In this document: positions 8,158 to 18,312 of the stretch, piece after piece
Position numbering within the stretch: the stretch's first letter is position 1
How the letters are laid out: each line of letters begins with the position of its first letter
Source of the DNA: Bythopirellula sp.
GTDB lineage: Bacteria; Planctomycetota; Planctomycetia; Pirellulales; Lacipirellulaceae
Assembly: GCA_028285205.1 (NCBI GenBank)
Contig: JANQQA010000252.1
Span: 1 to 64,000 of the forward strand
Length of the DNA: 64,000 bases
Reading direction: 5' to 3'
Notes under the pieces: model-generated
Seen by the model: the letters and a program-made list of their open reading frames with translations, nothing else
Database searches by the model: none
What the model was told of the DNA's origin: nothing
Made by a program: the position numbers and the translations under genes

Positions 8158-11100
8158 CTATTCCTTCGTAATGGTCTCATCTAAGTTCAACAACACGCTT
8201 GCTACCGCTGAGTATGCGGCAAGCTGCTCGGGCGGTACGTCGGCAGCTGCTTTCGACTCGCCGTGACCGAGAAACTGTTTGGCTGCTTCGAGGTTGTTCG
8301 CGAATAACTGCTCCTTGCGATCACGGCTGCTCTGCAGTGTTTCAATTTCCTTTGCCGTCGGTTCGCGACCGGTCACAAGTTGAAAGCCGTACTGCAAACG
8401 ATCCTCGTCCGTGTCACCACCTTCATTCAACATCCGCTCGGCGAGTCTTCGAGCAGACTCGACGTACGTGACGTCGTTCATCAACGCTAGGGCTTGCAGT
8501 GGTGTATTCGTTCGCGCGCGTGCGACTTGGCAGATCTCGAAGCTGGGAGCATCAAAGGTGCTCGTCGCCGGATGCGGCACGGTTCGCTTTCGGTAGATAT
8601 AGAGGCTGCGCCGATAGAGGTCGTCGCCCTTGCTTTGCTCATAGGGCCCCTCTCCAGCCCCGCCCGCAAGTTCGTCCCAGAGCTTCGCCGGTTGGTAAGG
8701 CTTGATGGACGGACCGCCGATTTTCTTGGTGAGCAGACCACTAACCGCCAGTGCGTTGTCGCGGATTGATTCGGCTGATAAACGGAATCGCGGGCCGCGG
8801 GCCAGGAGCCGATTCCCGGCATCCTTGGCGAGGTGTTCTGCTGTGACGACGGAGCTTTGCCGATAGGTTTCACTGGTAACGATCAGCTTCAACAGCGCCT
8901 TCGTATCCCAGTTCAACCGAACGAATTCGGTTGCCAACCAGTCGAGCAACTCAGGGTGAGACGGTGCCTCGGCCTGCACACCAAAGTTCTCCGAAGTTTT
9001 CACCAGACCGACGCCGAACAGCATTTGCCAGAGCCGGTTCACACGCACGCGTGCCGTCAGCGGATGGTCATCGGCGGTCAGCCAGTTGGCGAGCGCTAAA
9101 CGATCTTTTTTCGCCGCTGACGGCAGTGAACCTAGGAAGCTGGGTACCTCAGCGCTGACGGGTTGGGTCTTGTCAGGTTTGTCGTACTCGCCACGTTTGA
9201 GGACGTATGTTTGACGGGGCTCAGAAAGTTCTTCCATAACCATCACGGTCTGAGCGGCTTCCAACTTAGACAGATCCTGTCGCACTTTGCGAAGCGATGC
9301 ACGTGACTCACGCAGCTGCTGGGAAAAATCGCTTTGGGCAAAGTTCGCGTACAACGACTCGTGGTCTTTGGTTAGCTGTTCAGAAAAACTCTCTGGCGCG
9401 AGAGAGAGCACCCGCGTGAGCCCTTCGTTGGCGATGGTTGTCACGGCTTCGTCTGCCAATGCCTGATCGAAGTAACGTAGATCGGAAAGTTCACCGAAGA
9501 ACATTCGATCGCGCGACTTCACACCGATGCGTAGCGGCGTGTGCACGGCGATGGAACTCTTCAGCTGATCCGCCTCTGCCTTCAACGGAACGGACTTACC
9601 GTTAACACGAATCGTACATCCCGCAGCTTTCTTCGAGCCATCGTAGCTGATCGCAAGATGCGACCACTGCCCCTTCGGCACTGCGTTGACTTCTGCGGTA
9701 GAGACCTTCAACGCATCGGCTGGCCAGCTGTGGATCATGTGCACTTCGATGCGGCCGTCTCGTTGCCAATAAATGTCGAACCCGCGTGAATGCAACTCTA
9801 GATCGATCTTGTCGACGATCGAACCCATTTTGTCCGGCTTGATCCAAAACGTGAACGTGAACGGCTCGTCCGAGTCTGGCCCAATGGCTTGCCCGTAGGA
9901 AAGTTCGTGCAAACCGCTGAACTTGGCCGCCTTACCAAAAACGCTATCGACCCAACCGATATCGCCCGCGCTCTTTTCGGGCTGCTTCTTAGCACCGTCG
10001 CGGAGCGTCGCGTTCAGGCCGCCTGCCAGGTTCAGGCGAAACTGACTCGCAATGCCTTTGTCAGTCGAAGTTGTTGCTAAGTCCGCTGCCGACCACTCCG
10101 CAGCCATTTTGGGCAGTTCAGCTGTCAGCGTTTTGTTCTTCGCTTCCAATTCCGCACGGCGATCTCGTAAGTCGTTGAGTCGCCGCAAGTCCTGATCTGG
10201 CAGGACTGGCTGCAATGGCGCGACGTTGCCGCGTTGTTCCTGGTAAACGCCCTGCTCTTTCACGTTGTGAAAGAAGGAAAAAAACTGGTAGAACTCGCGT
10301 TGGCTGATCGGATCGTACTTATGATCGTGACACCGCGCGCAACCCATGGTCAGCCCGAGAAAGACGGTCGCCGTGGTTTCGACGCGATCAATCACATTCT
10401 CGACCAGCCACTCTTGCTGAATCGAACCCGCCTCGGTGACGGTGCGATGGTTGCGGTTGAATCCCGTCGCGATCCGCTGTTCGAGTGACGGATTGGGGAG
10501 CAGGTCGCCGGCAAGTTGCTCGACGACAAACTGATCAAACGGCATGTTGTCGTTGAAGGCTGTGATGACCCAGTCGCGCCAGGGCCACATGCTTCGCTTG
10601 AAATCGTTTTGGTAGCCATTGGTGTCTGCATAGCGAGCACCGTCGAGCCACTCCACGGCCATGTGCTCGCCGTAATGCGGAGATTCAAGCAGACGATCAA
10701 TGAGCTGCTCGTAGGCTTCGGGAGATTCATCGGCAACGAATGCAGCCGTCTCATCCACGGTCGGCGGCAAACCCAGCAAATCAAACTTCAATCGCCGAAT
10801 CAATGTCTCGCGCGACGCAGGCGGCGAAGGCCGGAGTCCTTCTTGTCGTAATCGGTCGATGATAAATCGGTCGATCGGGTGTTCGACACCGCTGACGTCG
10901 GCTGGCTCAACTCGCACTGGCTTTTCAAATGCCCAGTGTTGAGCCCATGGAGTTTTTTCCTTCATCCATTGTTCGAGCAGGGTCTTCTGCCCGGTTGAGA
11001 GCTTCTTTGGAAACTCCGGCGGCGGCATGTGCTCATCAGGGTCGTCCGACTGGATGCGACGCCACGCTTCGCTGTCCGCGAAGTCACCACCAGCAAACGC

Positions 11101-11280
11101 GTACTGGATGCCTTCCTCGGTATCGAGGCGCAGGTCGGCCGCACGCTCTTTCTCGTCGGGGCCGTGACATTGAAAGCAATAGTCCGACAGGATCGGTCGG
11201 ATCGACCGCGAAAAATCGACCGCGAACGCGGGCTCGGCACACCACAGAGCCGTGGTCAAGCACAGGAAAAGTCGCTTCAT
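8158..11280 (-). CDS. Planctomycete cytochrome protein: PSCyt1 - DUF1549 - LamG - DUF1553
   Basis: A signal peptide ([17 protein letters not shown]) is followed by a cytochrome c-type haem motif CFQCH with a distant DLRLDT (PSCyt1, residues about 25-100). DUF1549 comes next (about 135-345: [30 protein letters not shown]) with a second CARCH motif. Residues about 440-620 form a LamG/concanavalin-like domain ([15 protein letters not shown]). A short coiled coil leads into DUF1553 (about 735-1000: [38 protein letters not shown]). It overlaps the GH92 gene by 4 bases (ATGA) and is followed closely by DUF1501. It is presumably periplasmic and may couple glycan modification to electron transfer; this is inference. 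Confidence 0.95.
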   Translation of the reverse strand: MKRLFLCLTTALWCAEPAFAVDFSRSIRPILSDYCFQCHGPDEKERAADLRLDTEEGIQYAFAGGDFADSEAWRRIQSDDPDEHMPPPEFPKKLSTGQKTLLEQWMKEKTPWAQHWAFEKPVRVEPADVSGVEHPIDRFIIDRLRQEGLRPSPPASRETLIRRLKFDLLGLPPTVDETAAFVADESPEAYEQLIDRLLESPHYGEHMAVEWLDGARYADTNGYQNDFKRSMWPWRDWVITAFNDNMPFDQFVVEQLAGDLLPNPSLEQRIATGFNRNHRTVTEAGSIQQEWLVENVIDRVETTATVFLGLTMGCARCHDHKYDPISQREFYQFFSFFHNVKEQGVYQEQRGNVAPLQPVLPDQDLRRLNDLRDRRAELEAKNKTLTAELPKMAAEWSAADLATTSTDKGIASQFRLNLAGGLNATLRDGAKKQPEKSAGDIGWVDSVFGKAAKFSGLHELSYGQAIGPDSDEPFTFTFWIKPDKMGSIVDKIDLELHSRGFDIYWQRDGRIEVHMIHSWPADALKVSTAEVNAVPKGQWSHLAISYDGSKKAAGCTIRVNGKSVPLKAEADQLKSSIAVHTPLRIGVKSRDRMFFGELSDLRYFDQALADEAVTTIANEGLTRVLSLAPESFSEQLTKDHESLYANFAQSDFSQQLRESRASLRKVRQDLSKLEAAQTVMVMEELSEPRQTYVLKRGEYDKPDKTQPVSAEVPSFLGSLPSAAKKDRLALANWLTADDHPLTARVRVNRLWQMLFGVGLVKTSENFGVQAEAPSHPELLDWLATEFVRLNWDTKALLKLIVTSETYRQSSVVTAEHLAKDAGNRLLARGPRFRLSAESIRDNALAVSGLLTKKIGGPSIKPYQPAKLWDELAGGAGEGPYEQSKGDDLYRRSLYIYRKRTVPHPATSTFDAPSFEICQVARARTNTPLQALALMNDVTYVESARRLAERMLNEGGDTDEDRLQYGFQLVTGREPTAKEIETLQSSRDRKEQLFANNLEAAKQFLGHGESKAAADVPPEQLAAYSAVASVLLNLDETITKE

Positions 11281-13562
11281 TCTGCATTACTCACTTTAGA
11301 CTCACGCTCGATCGCTTGTGGCACATTCGAAAGTGGCGGCGGCGTCCCCCACTCGCGATTGGGGGTTGAGCCCATCACAAATTCGAGCGTGCCGCCGCGG
11401 GCTATTTCATTATGCGCAATCCACGAGCGCTGGAGAGGACGATTATTGAGTAGCGCGGACTGAATGTAGACATTTTCCGGAGAATTGTGGCGAGCAACAA
11501 TCTTGAACGTCTTACCCGAATAGAACTGCGGATCGAGCTTGAATACGATCTCGTCAAACACGGGGCTTGTCAGTTGATACATCCCGTCGCCGGGACAGAC
11601 CGGGTGCAATCCCGCGGCCGCCGAGACAAACCACGCGGACATCTGTCCAAGATCTTCGTTCCCACCGAGTCCGTAGGGACCTAGCCCGTACGCGACATCG
11701 CAAATCTTGCGGGTCCACTTCTGTGTCAACCATGGCTTGCCGAGGTAGTTGAACATGAATGCGACATGATGGCAGGGTTCGTTGGGGTGATTATAGTAAT
11801 CATTCCAAGCTAAGTCTTCAGGTGTATTGTCAAAGAACGCCTTCAATTCAGCTTCGAAGAACTCCTCGCCCATTAAATCTATGAGACCTTGTACGTCATG
11901 AGGTACGAACCAAGCCTGCTGATACGGATTGCTTTCCACACATCCCTGTCCGTAGTTGGTCTTTTTTGACCAATCGATCCAAGCGCCTTCGTTGTCTCGG
12001 GCTCGCATCCAACGAACCGAGGGGTCCCAGATGTTCACATAGCTGAGCGAACGGCGGTAGTATTTCTCGCTGTCCTGGTGTTTGCCAAGTAGTTCAGCGA
12101 AGCGTCCGACACACCAGTCGGAATAGGCGTACTCGACAGTATGCGAAAGGCTACCGGGCGCGAAACCGTGCGGATGGTTGCCAAATCGCTCCACACTGTT
12201 GACGCACAGTTCGTAGGCGCGGTCAACATCGTAGCTGCGAATGTCCTTTTCGTACGCGTCGAGAATCACCGAGACGGCAGGATTGCCCAACATGCAGCCG
12301 GAGTAGGAATGCAGCATTTCCCAGCGTGGTAGGTAGTCTCTTCCGGTCGACTCGGCAAGTTCGAGCCAAGAGTTGATTGCATCATGGATCACATCAGGGC
12401 GTATGATCGTGAGCAGCGGAAAGTGACTGCGAAATGCATCCCAGCCACTAAAGACCGTACGAAACTGATACCCATCGGCGGTCCGAATTGTGCCGTCCGC
12501 TGCTCGATAACGCCCATCTGAATCGACGATCGAACGCGGTTCCATAAAGCAGTGATAAAGTGATGTGGCCATCACGGTCCGCTGTTTCGCCGAGCCGCCT
12601 TTGAAGTCGACCAAGCGCAACGCTTGTTGCCATGATTCACGCGCGGAGTGATGCACCTCTTCAAAGCTCCAACCTTCGATTTCGCGTTCCAAGTTTCGCT
12701 GTGCACCCGCCATATCCACATACGAGACGCCAACCTTCATTAAGACTTGTTCGTCGGCCGCTGTCTCAAACTCACCATAAAAGCCTGTGTTCGCACCTTC
12801 ATACTCCGCGACCGCAGGGATGACTTTTAGGCGATCCCAAACGCCACGTTTGATAAGCGGCTTACTGATCCGTGCATAGTAGTGCAAGCGGTAAGAAACC
12901 TTGCCGGCCCCCTGCCCCCAACCCCCGTCAGTATGCGGGCAATCCATCCACCCCCTGACCGTTTGCTCATCGACGAATTCGACGAACTGCCGACTATGTT
13001 TCAGCCAACGCGATTTCATCCCGATTCGACGAGCGAGATCCACTTGAATCCGCGATTTGGCATGACGCGGAAAGGTAAATCGAAACATGCCTGCATGCTG
13101 CGTAGCCGTCAGTTCGACTCGGACATCATAGCGGTCCAGCTGTACTGAATAGTATCCAGCCGAAGCTCGTTCGTTGTCGTGACTGAACTTTGACCTCGCG
13201 CGATCGCGGTCGACTTCAAGTTGGCCGACCGTCGGCATGACCAAGAAGTTCCCCATCTCGCCGTACCAACCCGTGCCACTGAGATGGCAAACACTGAAGC
13301 CCTCAATCGAATCGTGCAGAAAGTTGTAGCCCGAAGCGTTGTCGCCACCGGTGATCGTGTCGGGACTCAGCTGGACCATCCCGAATGGCGTCGCGGCGCC
13401 TGGAAAGGTCTTACCGAGGCCATAGAAATCGGCGTCGGTTCTTTTGGTGATCGTGCCGATCATCGGATCGATCGCATTGACCGGTGGTAGATCCTCTGCG
13501 AACGCTAGGCGCAGATCGGCGAAGAATAACAGATAGAAAAGAAATCTTGCGGACCAGTTCAC
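11277..13562 (-). CDS. GH92 family alpha-mannosidase, secreted
   Basis: The N-terminus carries a signal peptide (FYLLFFADLRLAFA). The mature protein begins with NAIDPMIGT and has FPGAATPFGMVQLSPDT and SGYNFLHDSIEGFSVCHLSGTGW, which are classic GH92 features. The C-terminal (alpha/alpha)6 part has VESNPYQQAWFVPHD, with the likely acid Glu, NEPCHHVAFMFNY, and GGNEDLGQMSAW with the likely base Asp (about residue 640). Known GH92 enzymes are calcium-dependent exo-alpha-mannosidases, mostly alpha-1,2/1,3/1,4/1,6. The length of 761 residues is normal. It is the first gene of a four-gene minus-strand run and is divergent from a GntR-LacI-type regulator, so it is probably induced by its product sugar. 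Confidence 0.96.
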   Translation of the reverse strand: MNWSARFLFYLLFFADLRLAFAEDLPPVNAIDPMIGTITKRTDADFYGLGKTFPGAATPFGMVQLSPDTITGGDNASGYNFLHDSIEGFSVCHLSGTGWYGEMGNFLVMPTVGQLEVDRDRARSKFSHDNERASAGYYSVQLDRYDVRVELTATQHAGMFRFTFPRHAKSRIQVDLARRIGMKSRWLKHSRQFVEFVDEQTVRGWMDCPHTDGGWGQGAGKVSYRLHYYARISKPLIKRGVWDRLKVIPAVAEYEGANTGFYGEFETAADEQVLMKVGVSYVDMAGAQRNLEREIEGWSFEEVHHSARESWQQALRLVDFKGGSAKQRTVMATSLYHCFMEPRSIVDSDGRYRAADGTIRTADGYQFRTVFSGWDAFRSHFPLLTIIRPDVIHDAINSWLELAESTGRDYLPRWEMLHSYSGCMLGNPAVSVILDAYEKDIRSYDVDRAYELCVNSVERFGNHPHGFAPGSLSHTVEYAYSDWCVGRFAELLGKHQDSEKYYRRSLSYVNIWDPSVRWMRARDNEGAWIDWSKKTNYGQGCVESNPYQQAWFVPHDVQGLIDLMGEEFFEAELKAFFDNTPEDLAWNDYYNHPNEPCHHVAFMFNYLGKPWLTQKWTRKICDVAYGLGPYGLGGNEDLGQMSAWFVSAAAGLHPVCPGDGMYQLTSPVFDEIVFKLDPQFYSGKTFKIVARHNSPENVYIQSALLNNRPLQRSWIAHNEIARGGTLEFVMGSTPNREWGTPPPLSNVPQAIERESKVSNAE

Positions 13563-13695
13563 GCAGCTGTCTCCCGCCCTATATTGTACGTCGCCCGTGA
13601 TGCCGAACTACTGCACGCGACCCCGGCCACCCAACGCGGCATTCGTGCGGTGCAAAATCCGGCTCTCGAACGTTGCATTGTCATTTTTCTGGACC

Positions 13696-13765
13696 TTCAG
13701 GCCTGAATCACGATTATATGCCATATCATTTAGGGGTCCAAACGACTTGCAAATGAAACTTCATT
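13696..13765. promoter_or_regulatory. Cluster of three perfect short palindromes in the divergent GH92/regulator promoter region
   Basis: Within 70 bases of the 284-base divergent spacer there are three perfect inverted repeats: TTCAGGCCTGAA (13696-13707), ATATG-C-CATAT (13716-13726) and AATGAA-AC-TTCATT (13752-13765). Dimeric GntR- and LacI-type regulators bind such sites, and the adjacent gene at 13847 encodes one. Which of the three, if any, is the operator cannot be told from sequence alone. Confidence 0.4.
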
Positions 13766-13846
13766 AGCTACGATCAAGCTGGGGACATTGAAGCGGCCAG
13801 AGTCAACGATAAGTTCCCCAACGAGTCTTTTCCCCATTCTCACGCA

Positions 13847-15037
13847 ATGTCAGCGCACTCCACCAATAGCGGCAATCAAGAAAACCCAAGCACTGACCAG
13901 CCGATGTACCGGCAGATCTTCGAGACGATTCGGACGAAGATCTGGCAGGGACTCTACACCCCGGGAACCAAGCTGCCGACCGAGGCGGAATTGATGCAGC
14001 ATTTCGCTGTTTCGCGTACTACCGTGTCACGCGCTATGCGCGACCTGGAACAAGCCGGCTTGGTCAGCCGGTGTCGTGGTTCTGGTACCTACGTCAAAGA
14101 ACTGGCGCGGGAGAATGAAGTCGTCCGACTGTCTTTTTTGGTTCCGTGGGTGGAATCGGATGAGCGTTTGCCCTACGTCGAAGGCCTGATCTATCAGCGG
14201 ATCGCCCGACTCGCAAGTGAAGGGGGCAGCTCTATCTCGCTGCATTGCTTCGACACCGACAGTCTTGATGTGCGCTCTGGCATGCTCAATGCCGCGCAAA
14301 AGGTTATTGACGACAAAATCAACGGCGTGCTGTATTACCCGGCTGAGTTGCCGCAGGAAAAGATGCACATCAATCGTGAGATCGTCGACAAGCTGACGGC
14401 CGCTGGCATTCAGGTGGTGCTCGTCGATCGCGACATCGCGCCCTACCCCGATCGCAGCGAGTTCGTTCGCATCGGCTACGACAATCGTCGCAGTGGCACG
14501 ATCCTGACAAATCACTTGCTCGAACAAGGTTGTCGCAGAATTGCATTCATCGGTATTCCCGAAGATTCAACGGCCGTCACCGACCGTATGCTAGGTTATC
14601 ACGAGGCGCATCAACAGCACGGCCTTCAGATCGACCCCGCCCTCATCCGAGTTGCCCACGAAGACGAACTTGATCTTGAGTTCTGCCGCAAGCTGATCGA
14701 AGAAGCGAGTCCCGATGCGATCGTCGCTAAAATGGATCGCTACGCAGCGCTGATTGGACGCCAACTCAATTTATTGAGACTTCAGATCGGCAGCGATATC
14801 AAACTTGCCGGCTTCGACGACGATCCCATCTCCGAGTTGTTGGCGATGCCGTTGACTACGATTCGATTGCCCGTCGAACCGTTTGCCAGCGCAGCCTACA
14901 AGGCGATTTTACAATGCGTGAAGGAAGACGACCTCCTACAACAGCAGGTGATAATTGACACGGAACTGATCGTGCGCGATTCGACAAAGCCAGCCAAAGC
15001 ATCGGGAGCTTCCGCAAGTCTTCCGTACCTCAGCTAG
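13847..15037 (+). CDS. GntR-type winged-helix regulator with LacI-type sugar-binding domain
   Basis: Residues about 20-90 are a GntR winged helix (YRQIFETIRTKIWQG, PGTKLPTEAELMQHF, SRTTVSRAMRDLEQAG, RGSGTYV). From about residue 100 to the end it matches periplasmic-binding-protein-like effector domains of the LacI/AraR type (LLVDRDI.PY..., DNRRSGTILTNHLLEQGCRRIAFIG, LAGFDDDPISELL, PLTTIR). This DNA-binding plus effector layout is known from AraR of Bacillus. It is divergent from the GH92 operon and lies 83 bases upstream of the esterase gene, so it probably represses one or both until a sugar binds. Sugar specificity is unknown. Confidence 0.92.
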   Translation: MSAHSTNSGNQENPSTDQPMYRQIFETIRTKIWQGLYTPGTKLPTEAELMQHFAVSRTTVSRAMRDLEQAGLVSRCRGSGTYVKELARENEVVRLSFLVPWVESDERLPYVEGLIYQRIARLASEGGSSISLHCFDTDSLDVRSGMLNAAQKVIDDKINGVLYYPAELPQEKMHINREIVDKLTAAGIQVVLVDRDIAPYPDRSEFVRIGYDNRRSGTILTNHLLEQGCRRIAFIGIPEDSTAVTDRMLGYHEAHQQHGLQIDPALIRVAHEDELDLEFCRKLIEEASPDAIVAKMDRYAALIGRQLNLLRLQIGSDIKLAGFDDDPISELLAMPLTTIRLPVEPFASAAYKAILQCVKEDDLLQQQVIIDTELIVRDSTKPAKASGASASLPYLS

Positions 15038-15120
15038 ACGGGTTCGCACATAGGAGCGGCAAACCGACTCGCTTCGTTGTCGAAGTCTTTACCTAGCCAA
15101 CCGTTTAGGAGCCTCCCAAG

Positions 15121-16785
15121 ATGGAACGACTGCTATATTGCGCTCTGACAATTGCCGTGCTCAGTGAATCGGTGGACGCGAAGGTATCGCTAACGCTCGA
15201 AGCGCAGCCGATTGCCGTAAGCACGACCAAGTACACAGCAAGAATCGAGCCCGACGGATGCCTGACCCAGCTCAAGATCGGCGGAATCAATTACCTTGCT
15301 CCTGGCGTTAGCATTTCGCGCGGCTCGTATTTCTTTCAGAACGGTGCCCTCAAACTCGACGACGTGAAGCGAGTCGCTGACAACGTCGTCGAAGCGGGAA
15401 ATGACCAAGCTGCGATCCGCTACGAGTTTGCAGACCAGCAGCTCGTCGCGCGTGTCACCAACAAGTCGGCGACGGAGATGGTGTTCTTCGTGGTGCTCAA
15501 CGGCTTGGTCGGGGCGGTGTCGCTAGACGATGGTCAGATTCAGCAGACAGCAGTTACCGGCAACTACACTGCGGCAGATTTTTTTATCGACCGGCATCGT
15601 CTAAGAATTGAAGGCTTCGACAAACTTTGGGGCCCCTGGCAAGGTCCGCATCAGGTTGTTCAAACCACGCTCAAGGCTGGCGAAAGTCGAACCCTCACCT
15701 TCCAACCGCAGGACGCGACCGAAGCGGAAAGACTGCGGGTCTTGAGTTTTAAGTCTGCGCCGCCGGAGGGGGAACTAACCGTCAGTTCACCCCGTGACTA
15801 CCAAGTCATCCAACGCACGACAAGGGAATCGGGACGGGTGCTAATCAGCGGACGAACGAAAACACCTGCTTCCGAAATCAAGATTCGAGTCGTGGGCGAG
15901 GATTTACCGGACGAAGTGCAGAGCTGGCGGAAAGTCGCAATTAACGGTCAGACTCGCAAATTCAGCCAGTGGCTTGTGCTCCCCGCCGGCGGCTGGTATC
16001 GCCTGAAAGTTGCGGCTATCGCTGGTGATACGACACTGGCCGAAACGGAGGTCGAGCACTTCGGAGTCGGCGAAGTCTTCGTCGGAGCCGGACAGTCGAA
16101 TTCGACCAATTGTGGCCAGTTCACGACGAAACAGACCAGCGGCATGGTTTCATCGTTCAGCGGAACGAATTGGCAGATTGCCGATGATCCGCAGCCGGGC
16201 GTGGCCGATCGCAGCCAGGGCGGCAGTTTCTGGCCAGCGTTCGGTGACAAGCTGTACCTTGAACTGGGCGTCCCGATTGGCGTTGCGACGACCGGCTACG
16301 GCGGCACGAGCGTCAATCAATGGCAGCCCGATGGGGATCTGTTTCAGAGGTGGTTCATGACGCGTGTACACCAGCTCGGCCCCCAAGGGTTCCGCGCCGT
16401 GCTCTGGCACCAAGGAGAATCCGATGTCAACATGGCTCCAAATGAGTACCACGCCAAGTTGAAAAACACCATCCTGTCATCGATCTCGCAAGCCGGCTGG
16501 GAGTTCCCTTGGTTTGTCGCCCATGTGTCCTACCACAACCCGGAGCAACCGCGTTTCGAGTCCGTACGCGGTGCCCAACAGCGTATCTGGGACGAAGGCA
16601 TCGCCGAGCCAGGGCCCGACACAGATGTGCTAACGGGTGACCATCGCGACTTCGAAGGCAAAGGAATTCACTTCAGCCCGAAAGGACTAAGGGCACATGG
16701 GGAGATGTGGGCTGACAAGCTGCTGCCGTACGTCGAGGCGAAGTTAGCCGAGAACTCAGAAGCGGCGATAGTGCCCAACCGCTGA
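15121..16785 (+). CDS. SASA-type carbohydrate esterase (sialate O-acetylesterase-like), secreted
   Basis: The ATG at 15121 follows AGGAG about 8 bases upstream. The N-terminus has a weak signal-like segment ending around VDAKVS. Residues up to about 310 are beta-rich. The SGNH-hydrolase domain starts at VFVGAGQSNSTNCG (nucleophile Ser about residue 325) and continues with TGYGGTSVNQW, the LWHQGESDVN block and GIHFSPKGLRAHGEMW, which holds the catalytic His. This is the pattern of the SASA (DUF303) family of acetylesterases acting on sialate or xylan. It probably removes acetyl groups from a glycan attacked by the neighbouring GH92 enzyme. It ends 12 bases before the end of a convergent gene. 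Confidence 0.87.
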   Translation: MERLLYCALTIAVLSESVDAKVSLTLEAQPIAVSTTKYTARIEPDGCLTQLKIGGINYLAPGVSISRGSYFFQNGALKLDDVKRVADNVVEAGNDQAAIRYEFADQQLVARVTNKSATEMVFFVVLNGLVGAVSLDDGQIQQTAVTGNYTAADFFIDRHRLRIEGFDKLWGPWQGPHQVVQTTLKAGESRTLTFQPQDATEAERLRVLSFKSAPPEGELTVSSPRDYQVIQRTTRESGRVLISGRTKTPASEIKIRVVGEDLPDEVQSWRKVAINGQTRKFSQWLVLPAGGWYRLKVAAIAGDTTLAETEVEHFGVGEVFVGAGQSNSTNCGQFTTKQTSGMVSSFSGTNWQIADDPQPGVADRSQGGSFWPAFGDKLYLELGVPIGVATTGYGGTSVNQWQPDGDLFQRWFMTRVHQLGPQGFRAVLWHQGESDVNMAPNEYHAKLKNTILSSISQAGWEFPWFVAHVSYHNPEQPRFESVRGAQQRIWDEGIAEPGPDTDVLTGDHRDFEGKGIHFSPKGLRAHGEMWADKLLPYVEAKLAENSEAAIVPNR

Positions 16786-16797
16786 ATGCAGCAGCAT

Positions 16798-17790
16798 CTA
16801 CCGCAGCAGGCACGTGCAAGCGGTCATCGCTACCAGCAAGATCGCCAACGAGGAAGGCTCCGGCACGCTGGCTACCGCCGAAAGCGGTGCTGGTCCGTCA
16901 AAATCACGTTGCAGAAACAGAAAATCGGTTCCGTCGGTATCGCCGTCGCCGTCGGTGTCGCCAGCATCACTCAAGCCATACGCAGCTTCAAGTGTAGCCA
17001 AGTCATCGGCATCGACATCGCCATCGATGTCAAAGTCTGCAGGCGAAATATCTCGCACTAGGAAATTGTCGAAGTAAGCGGTTCCCGTGGCGTTACGAGA
17101 CACGGTATCGCCTCCCGCTGCGATTGCTGCGATATCTGCATCGGTAAACGTGCTTGCCGGTCCATCAACAAAGCCGTCTGTGAGCACAAAAGTATCGTTC
17201 ACGAACATCGAGTACTGATCCTGCTCAAAGTCGAGCAGCATCTGAAAGTGGTTCCACTCCCCAAAGTTTACGGTTGTACCCGTCACATCTAGGCTCTGAT
17301 TGTCAGATCGTTGATAAAGCACGTCGCCCGTGGTCGCATCGACACCAAGGGTTCCCAACACGACAAGCCCGGAAGCTGCCCGATACGAATCGACGCCGAA
17401 GAACGGACCGAAACCGGAACTTGCGCCAGTGGCCGTAACATTCATATCCCAGTCAATGAGGATGTAGCGATTGTTCGGAAACCCCTGTCCACCGACGGGC
17501 ATCGCCCATCTTTCGTCGGTCAGTGCGCCTCGATCCACCTGCACCGCTTGCGAGCCCGATTCAACGACAGTGTTCTGCACAACCGCACTACCGAGCACAT
17601 TGCCAGCTCCCAAAGGTAGAGTCGACCTCAGCCATCCCGACTGACCCTCCAATGCTCCTGGACTGAAGCCAGTTTCAAAACCATCTGCATCGATGATATT
17701 GGTAGTCGCGAAGGATGGAGAAGTAAGTGGCAGTAACGACAAGGTAGCCACCAATAGGTAGCTAAACCTGATTGCCAAAGCGCCTCTCAT
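16798..17790 (-). CDS. PEP-CTERM protein with LamG-like domain and dockerin-like repeats
   Basis: The ATG at 17790 has AGAGG just upstream and gives a normal signal peptide (YLLVATLSLLPLTSPSFA); longer in-frame starts would put about 60 unlikely residues before it. The main domain (DGFETGFSPGALEGQSGW ... GFGPFFGVDSY ... GVDATTGDVLYQ ... FGEWNHFQMLLDF ... YFDNFLVRD) matches the PEP-CTERM protein at 21241-22167, so the two are paralogues. Unlike that copy, this one has a dockerin-like pair (DFDIDGDVDADDLATLEAAY and DTDGDGDTDGTDFLFLQRDF) just before the C-terminus, which reads VPEPSSLAILLVAM...LLR. The basic tail after the hydrophobic segment is very short. It is likely exported and exosortase-processed. 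Confidence 0.88.
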   Translation of the reverse strand: MRGALAIRFSYLLVATLSLLPLTSPSFATTNIIDADGFETGFSPGALEGQSGWLRSTLPLGAGNVLGSAVVQNTVVESGSQAVQVDRGALTDERWAMPVGGQGFPNNRYILIDWDMNVTATGASSGFGPFFGVDSYRAASGLVVLGTLGVDATTGDVLYQRSDNQSLDVTGTTVNFGEWNHFQMLLDFEQDQYSMFVNDTFVLTDGFVDGPASTFTDADIAAIAAGGDTVSRNATGTAYFDNFLVRDISPADFDIDGDVDADDLATLEAAYGLSDAGDTDGDGDTDGTDFLFLQRDFDGPAPLSAVASVPEPSSLAILLVAMTACTCLLR

Positions 17791-18312
17791 CGTACCTCTG
17801 CTAGCTGATAGCATCACACGGTTCCTGCAAAAGGGTGTCAACTTGGGAAAGCGAAGCCGCAAGCCGAAATAGATGGTTCTTCTGTTCACTAAATGTCTGG
17901 ACGGTATTCGAACGAAAGAAGCGTCCACGCCCAATATGCCCCATTCGTGTTTGCATTTTAATGGGGGATTCACACATATGCAATTAATTGCTTTGTGAAC
18001 GGATGATGAATGCTCCTACTCACGTTGTAAGTTCCTGCTAGTAATGGATTTGCGTGACGAAACGCAGCGTCTTTCCCGGGGGATTCTCCGGCTGTGCGCA
18101 AGAATCGCCAAAACCCTCAAAAACATACTAATCAAGACAACCGGCCAATTCCGATAACCTCCATTAGCATTCCATAAGCGGCTCAGTCTTGGGTTCGATT
18201 GGGGTGCATGGTTTCCTTGGGGGGAGACAGACGCTCAGGATCGCCACCGAGTGGCGATTTAGGGCGGCGCAGTCGGCTGCTCGCACTGCATGCAGCTTCG
18301 CGAACTCCTCCT

